In this document: positions 9,775 through 11,291 of the stretch, piece after piece
Layout of the letters: every line of letters starts with the position of its first letter
Numbering within the stretch: position 1 is the first letter of the stretch
DNA from: Actinomycetes bacterium
Lineage (GTDB): Bacteria > Actinomycetota > Acidimicrobiia > Acidimicrobiales > RAAP-2
Direction: 5' to 3'
DNA: 11,291 nt
Assembly (NCBI GenBank): GCA_021800645.1
Contig: JAJYYT010000034.1
Coordinates: forward strand, 1-11,291
The notes under the pieces: generated by a model
The model's input: the letters and a program-made list of their open reading frames with translations, nothing else
Database searches by the model: none
What the model was told of the DNA's origin: nothing
Translations under genes and position numbers: made by a program

Positions 9775-11291
9775 TCAGCCCGAGCCGAGATGCTCCCGGA
9801 ACCAGTCGAGGATGAGCTCTGCCCGCTCGACGCGGTGGCGTGGCGCGCCCGACCGGGAGAGCTCGTGGCTCTCGGCAGGGAAGCGCACGAGCACCGGCTC
9901 GCGCCCGAGCAGGCGCAACGCGACGAAGAGCTCCTCCGCCTGGCTGATGGGACAGCGGAGGTCCTGCTCGGAGTGGACGATGAGCACCGGCGTCCTCATC
10001 TCGTGCACGTAGCGGACCGGCGAGTGCCGGAGGTACGCGTCGGGATCCTCGAGGTGCGTCCTGCCGACGTACCCCCGGAACGCCGTGGCGATGTCCGACG
10101 ACGCCTCGAGCGTGAGCAGGTTGTTGGCCGCGCGCTCGGAGCACGCCGCCCGGAACGTGTCGGTGTGCCCGATGATCCACGACGTCATGAAGCCGCCGTA
10201 GGACCCGCCGAGCACGCCGAGGCGCCCGGGGTCGACCCAGTCGAAGCGCTCGGCGGCGGCTTCGGCGCACGCCATGACGTCCTCGTAGTCGACGCCCCCC
10301 CACCCCGAGCCGGGGTCGTGGTCCCAGTCGGGCCACCGCACGGCGCGCCCCCAGGCTTCCGAGTAACCCGAGCTCCCTCGAGGGTTGCAGTAGAGGACGC
10401 CGAAGCCCGCACCCGATTGCAGCTGGAATTCGTCGAGGAACCGGTTGCCATAGGAGGTGAACGGCCCGCCGTGGACGTTGAGGAGCGTCGGGTACCGGCG
10501 TCCGGGCTCCGCGCCGACCGGTGGCATCCCCCAGCACGGCACCTCCGTGCCGTCCGCGGAACGTGCAGCGTAGGCCTCCGGCTCGACGAGGCGTGCCTTC
10601 GCGCGCAGCGGCACCGACATGTCGGTCACCCGCCGCTCGTCCGCCGCCAAGGGTCCCGCCGGCGTCGCGAGCGGCCGCACATGCAGCTCGGGCAACGTCG
10701 TGGGAGTGCCGACGCTCAGCGCGAGCACTCCCGCTGCGGCGTCGAAGCCGCTCACCCAGCGGTCGCCGCCGCAGACGAGCACCCGCGCCGGCGTGCCGGT
10801 CGCGGCGAAGGCGTACAGATGGACGTTGCCGCTGTCCTCGACGAGGCACAGCAGCTGGTCCCCCCACCACAGCGGTGCCCGGGAACCGCCGAACGGCGAG
10901 CAGTTCCGGTCGAGGTCGCCGGTGAGGTCGCGCAGGGCTCCGTCGGCGAGGGTGAGGAGCCCGAGGCGAACGTTGCGCGGCGCGTCCATCGGGGACGGGT
11001 CGACGAAGTAGGCGAGCCGCGTCCCGTCGGGGGACCACGAGGGGGACGAAAAGGCCGCGGCCGTGGGCGTCAGGCGGACCGGCGCGCCGGAGCCGTCCGC
11101 GGCAACCCGGTAGAGGTCGACGGCGCCGTCGAGATCCCACTGCTCGTGGCGACCCGACGCGAACGCGATCGACGTCCCGTCAGGAGACCAGGCGAGCCCA
11201 TGCGCCTGGAATGTTCCCTCGGTCAGTCGCAGCGGCGGCACCGACCCGTCCGCAGGGACCGTCATGACGCGGCAACGTCCATCTGTACGCC
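9775..11291 (-). CDS. S9 family (prolyl oligopeptidase/acylaminoacyl-peptidase type) serine peptidase, 5'-incomplete
   Basis: The frame is open to the right edge (RTDGRCRV before the Met at 11265), so the start lies outside the window; at least 504 residues are visible of a family usually ~600-700 long. Numbering from that Met, the N-terminal half is a beta-propeller with WSPDG repeats at 26-30 and 77-81 (WSPDGT). The C-terminal alpha/beta hydrolase domain starts near 235 with YPTLLNVHGGPFTSYG (oxyanion region) and NPRGSSGYSEAWG. The catalytic triad is present: S355 in GGSYGGFM, D435 in HSEQDLRCP and H467 in ESHELSRSG. This pattern fits the S9C acylaminoacyl-peptidase-like group, which cleaves short peptides or N-acylated residues; no signal peptide can be judged. 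It appears intact where visible. Confidence 0.93.
   Translation of the reverse strand, partial: RTDGRCRVMTVPADGSVPPLRLTEGTFQAHGLAWSPDGTSIAFASGRHEQWDLDGAVDLYRVAADGSGAPVRLTPTAAAFSSPSWSPDGTRLAYFVDPSPMDAPRNVRLGLLTLADGALRDLTGDLDRNCSPFGGSRAPLWWGDQLLCLVEDSGNVHLYAFAATGTPARVLVCGGDRWVSGFDAAAGVLALSVGTPTTLPELHVRPLATPAGPLAADERRVTDMSVPLRAKARLVEPEAYAARSADGTEVPCWGMPPVGAEPGRRYPTLLNVHGGPFTSYGNRFLDEFQLQSGAGFGVLYCNPRGSSGYSEAWGRAVRWPDWDHDPGSGWGGVDYEDVMACAEAAAERFDWVDPGRLGVLGGSYGGFMTSWIIGHTDTFRAACSERAANNLLTLEASSDIATAFRGYVGRTHLEDPDAYLRHSPVRYVHEMRTPVLIVHSEQDLRCPISQAEELFVALRLLGREPVLVRFPAESHELSRSGAPRHRVERAELILDWFREHLGSG

Noticed and set aside
9656..11140. A long minus-strand frame overlapping the S9 peptidase out of phase
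   Set aside because: It is an Arg/Pro-rich shadow of the peptidase; only the downstream part 9491-9655 shows real homology (UBP zinc finger).

Overview
The window is high-GC DNA with GTG starts, strong GGAGG ribosome sites and actinobacterial gene families: a fatty acyl-AMP ligase, DUF5996, a universal stress protein and an S9C peptidase. This suggests an actinomycete-like bacterium. Acidimicrobiia or a relative is my guess; no rRNA or marker gene settles it. The sequence looks like an accessory region with several broken genes.

Left part (1-2220, mostly minus strand). The first ~172 bases are the right end of an insertion sequence, with the last 44 codons of a probable transposase. It lies inside the 3' end of a coenzyme B12-dependent ribonucleotide reductase gene, which has lost its C-terminal domain and now ends in about 30 codons read from the element. 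Just upstream of the reductase is a 69-codon ORF with a very strong ribosome site. Its last 25 codons are the N-terminus of a zinc alcohol dehydrogenase.

Stress block (2221-3812). An Hsp20 small heat shock protein and an ATP-binding universal stress protein are on the minus strand. Divergent from them is a small protein with a Cys/His-rich head, a GPGHGY repeat and a coiled-coil tail. Class II reductase, Hsp20, UspA and alcohol dehydrogenase together recall hypoxia/dormancy gene sets such as the mycobacterial DosR regulon. Two DosR-box-like sequences sharing GGACCTTCGNCCC lie in the two relevant intergenic regions; one sits directly upstream of a plausible promoter. Common control of this block by a DosR-like regulator is the main inference of this annotation.

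Lipid gene (3977-6847, minus). One 956-residue protein joins an acyl carrier domain, a fatty acyl-AMP ligase and a PlsC-type acyltransferase. It could activate a fatty acid, hold it on its own carrier domain and transfer it to an acceptor lipid. A 9-bp direct repeat and possible promoter elements precede it. Divergent from it is a DUF72 (YecE-like) gene.

Right part (7838-11291, minus). A VOC/glyoxalase-like protein, a DUF5996 protein and a 5'-incomplete S9 prolyl-oligopeptidase-family peptidase are intact where visible. Between them are remnants: a clear C-terminal piece of a UBP-type zinc-finger protein and a tentative frameshifted mycothiol-dependent isomerase-like fragment. I see no tRNA, rRNA, CRISPR array, phage genes or recognisable riboswitch.
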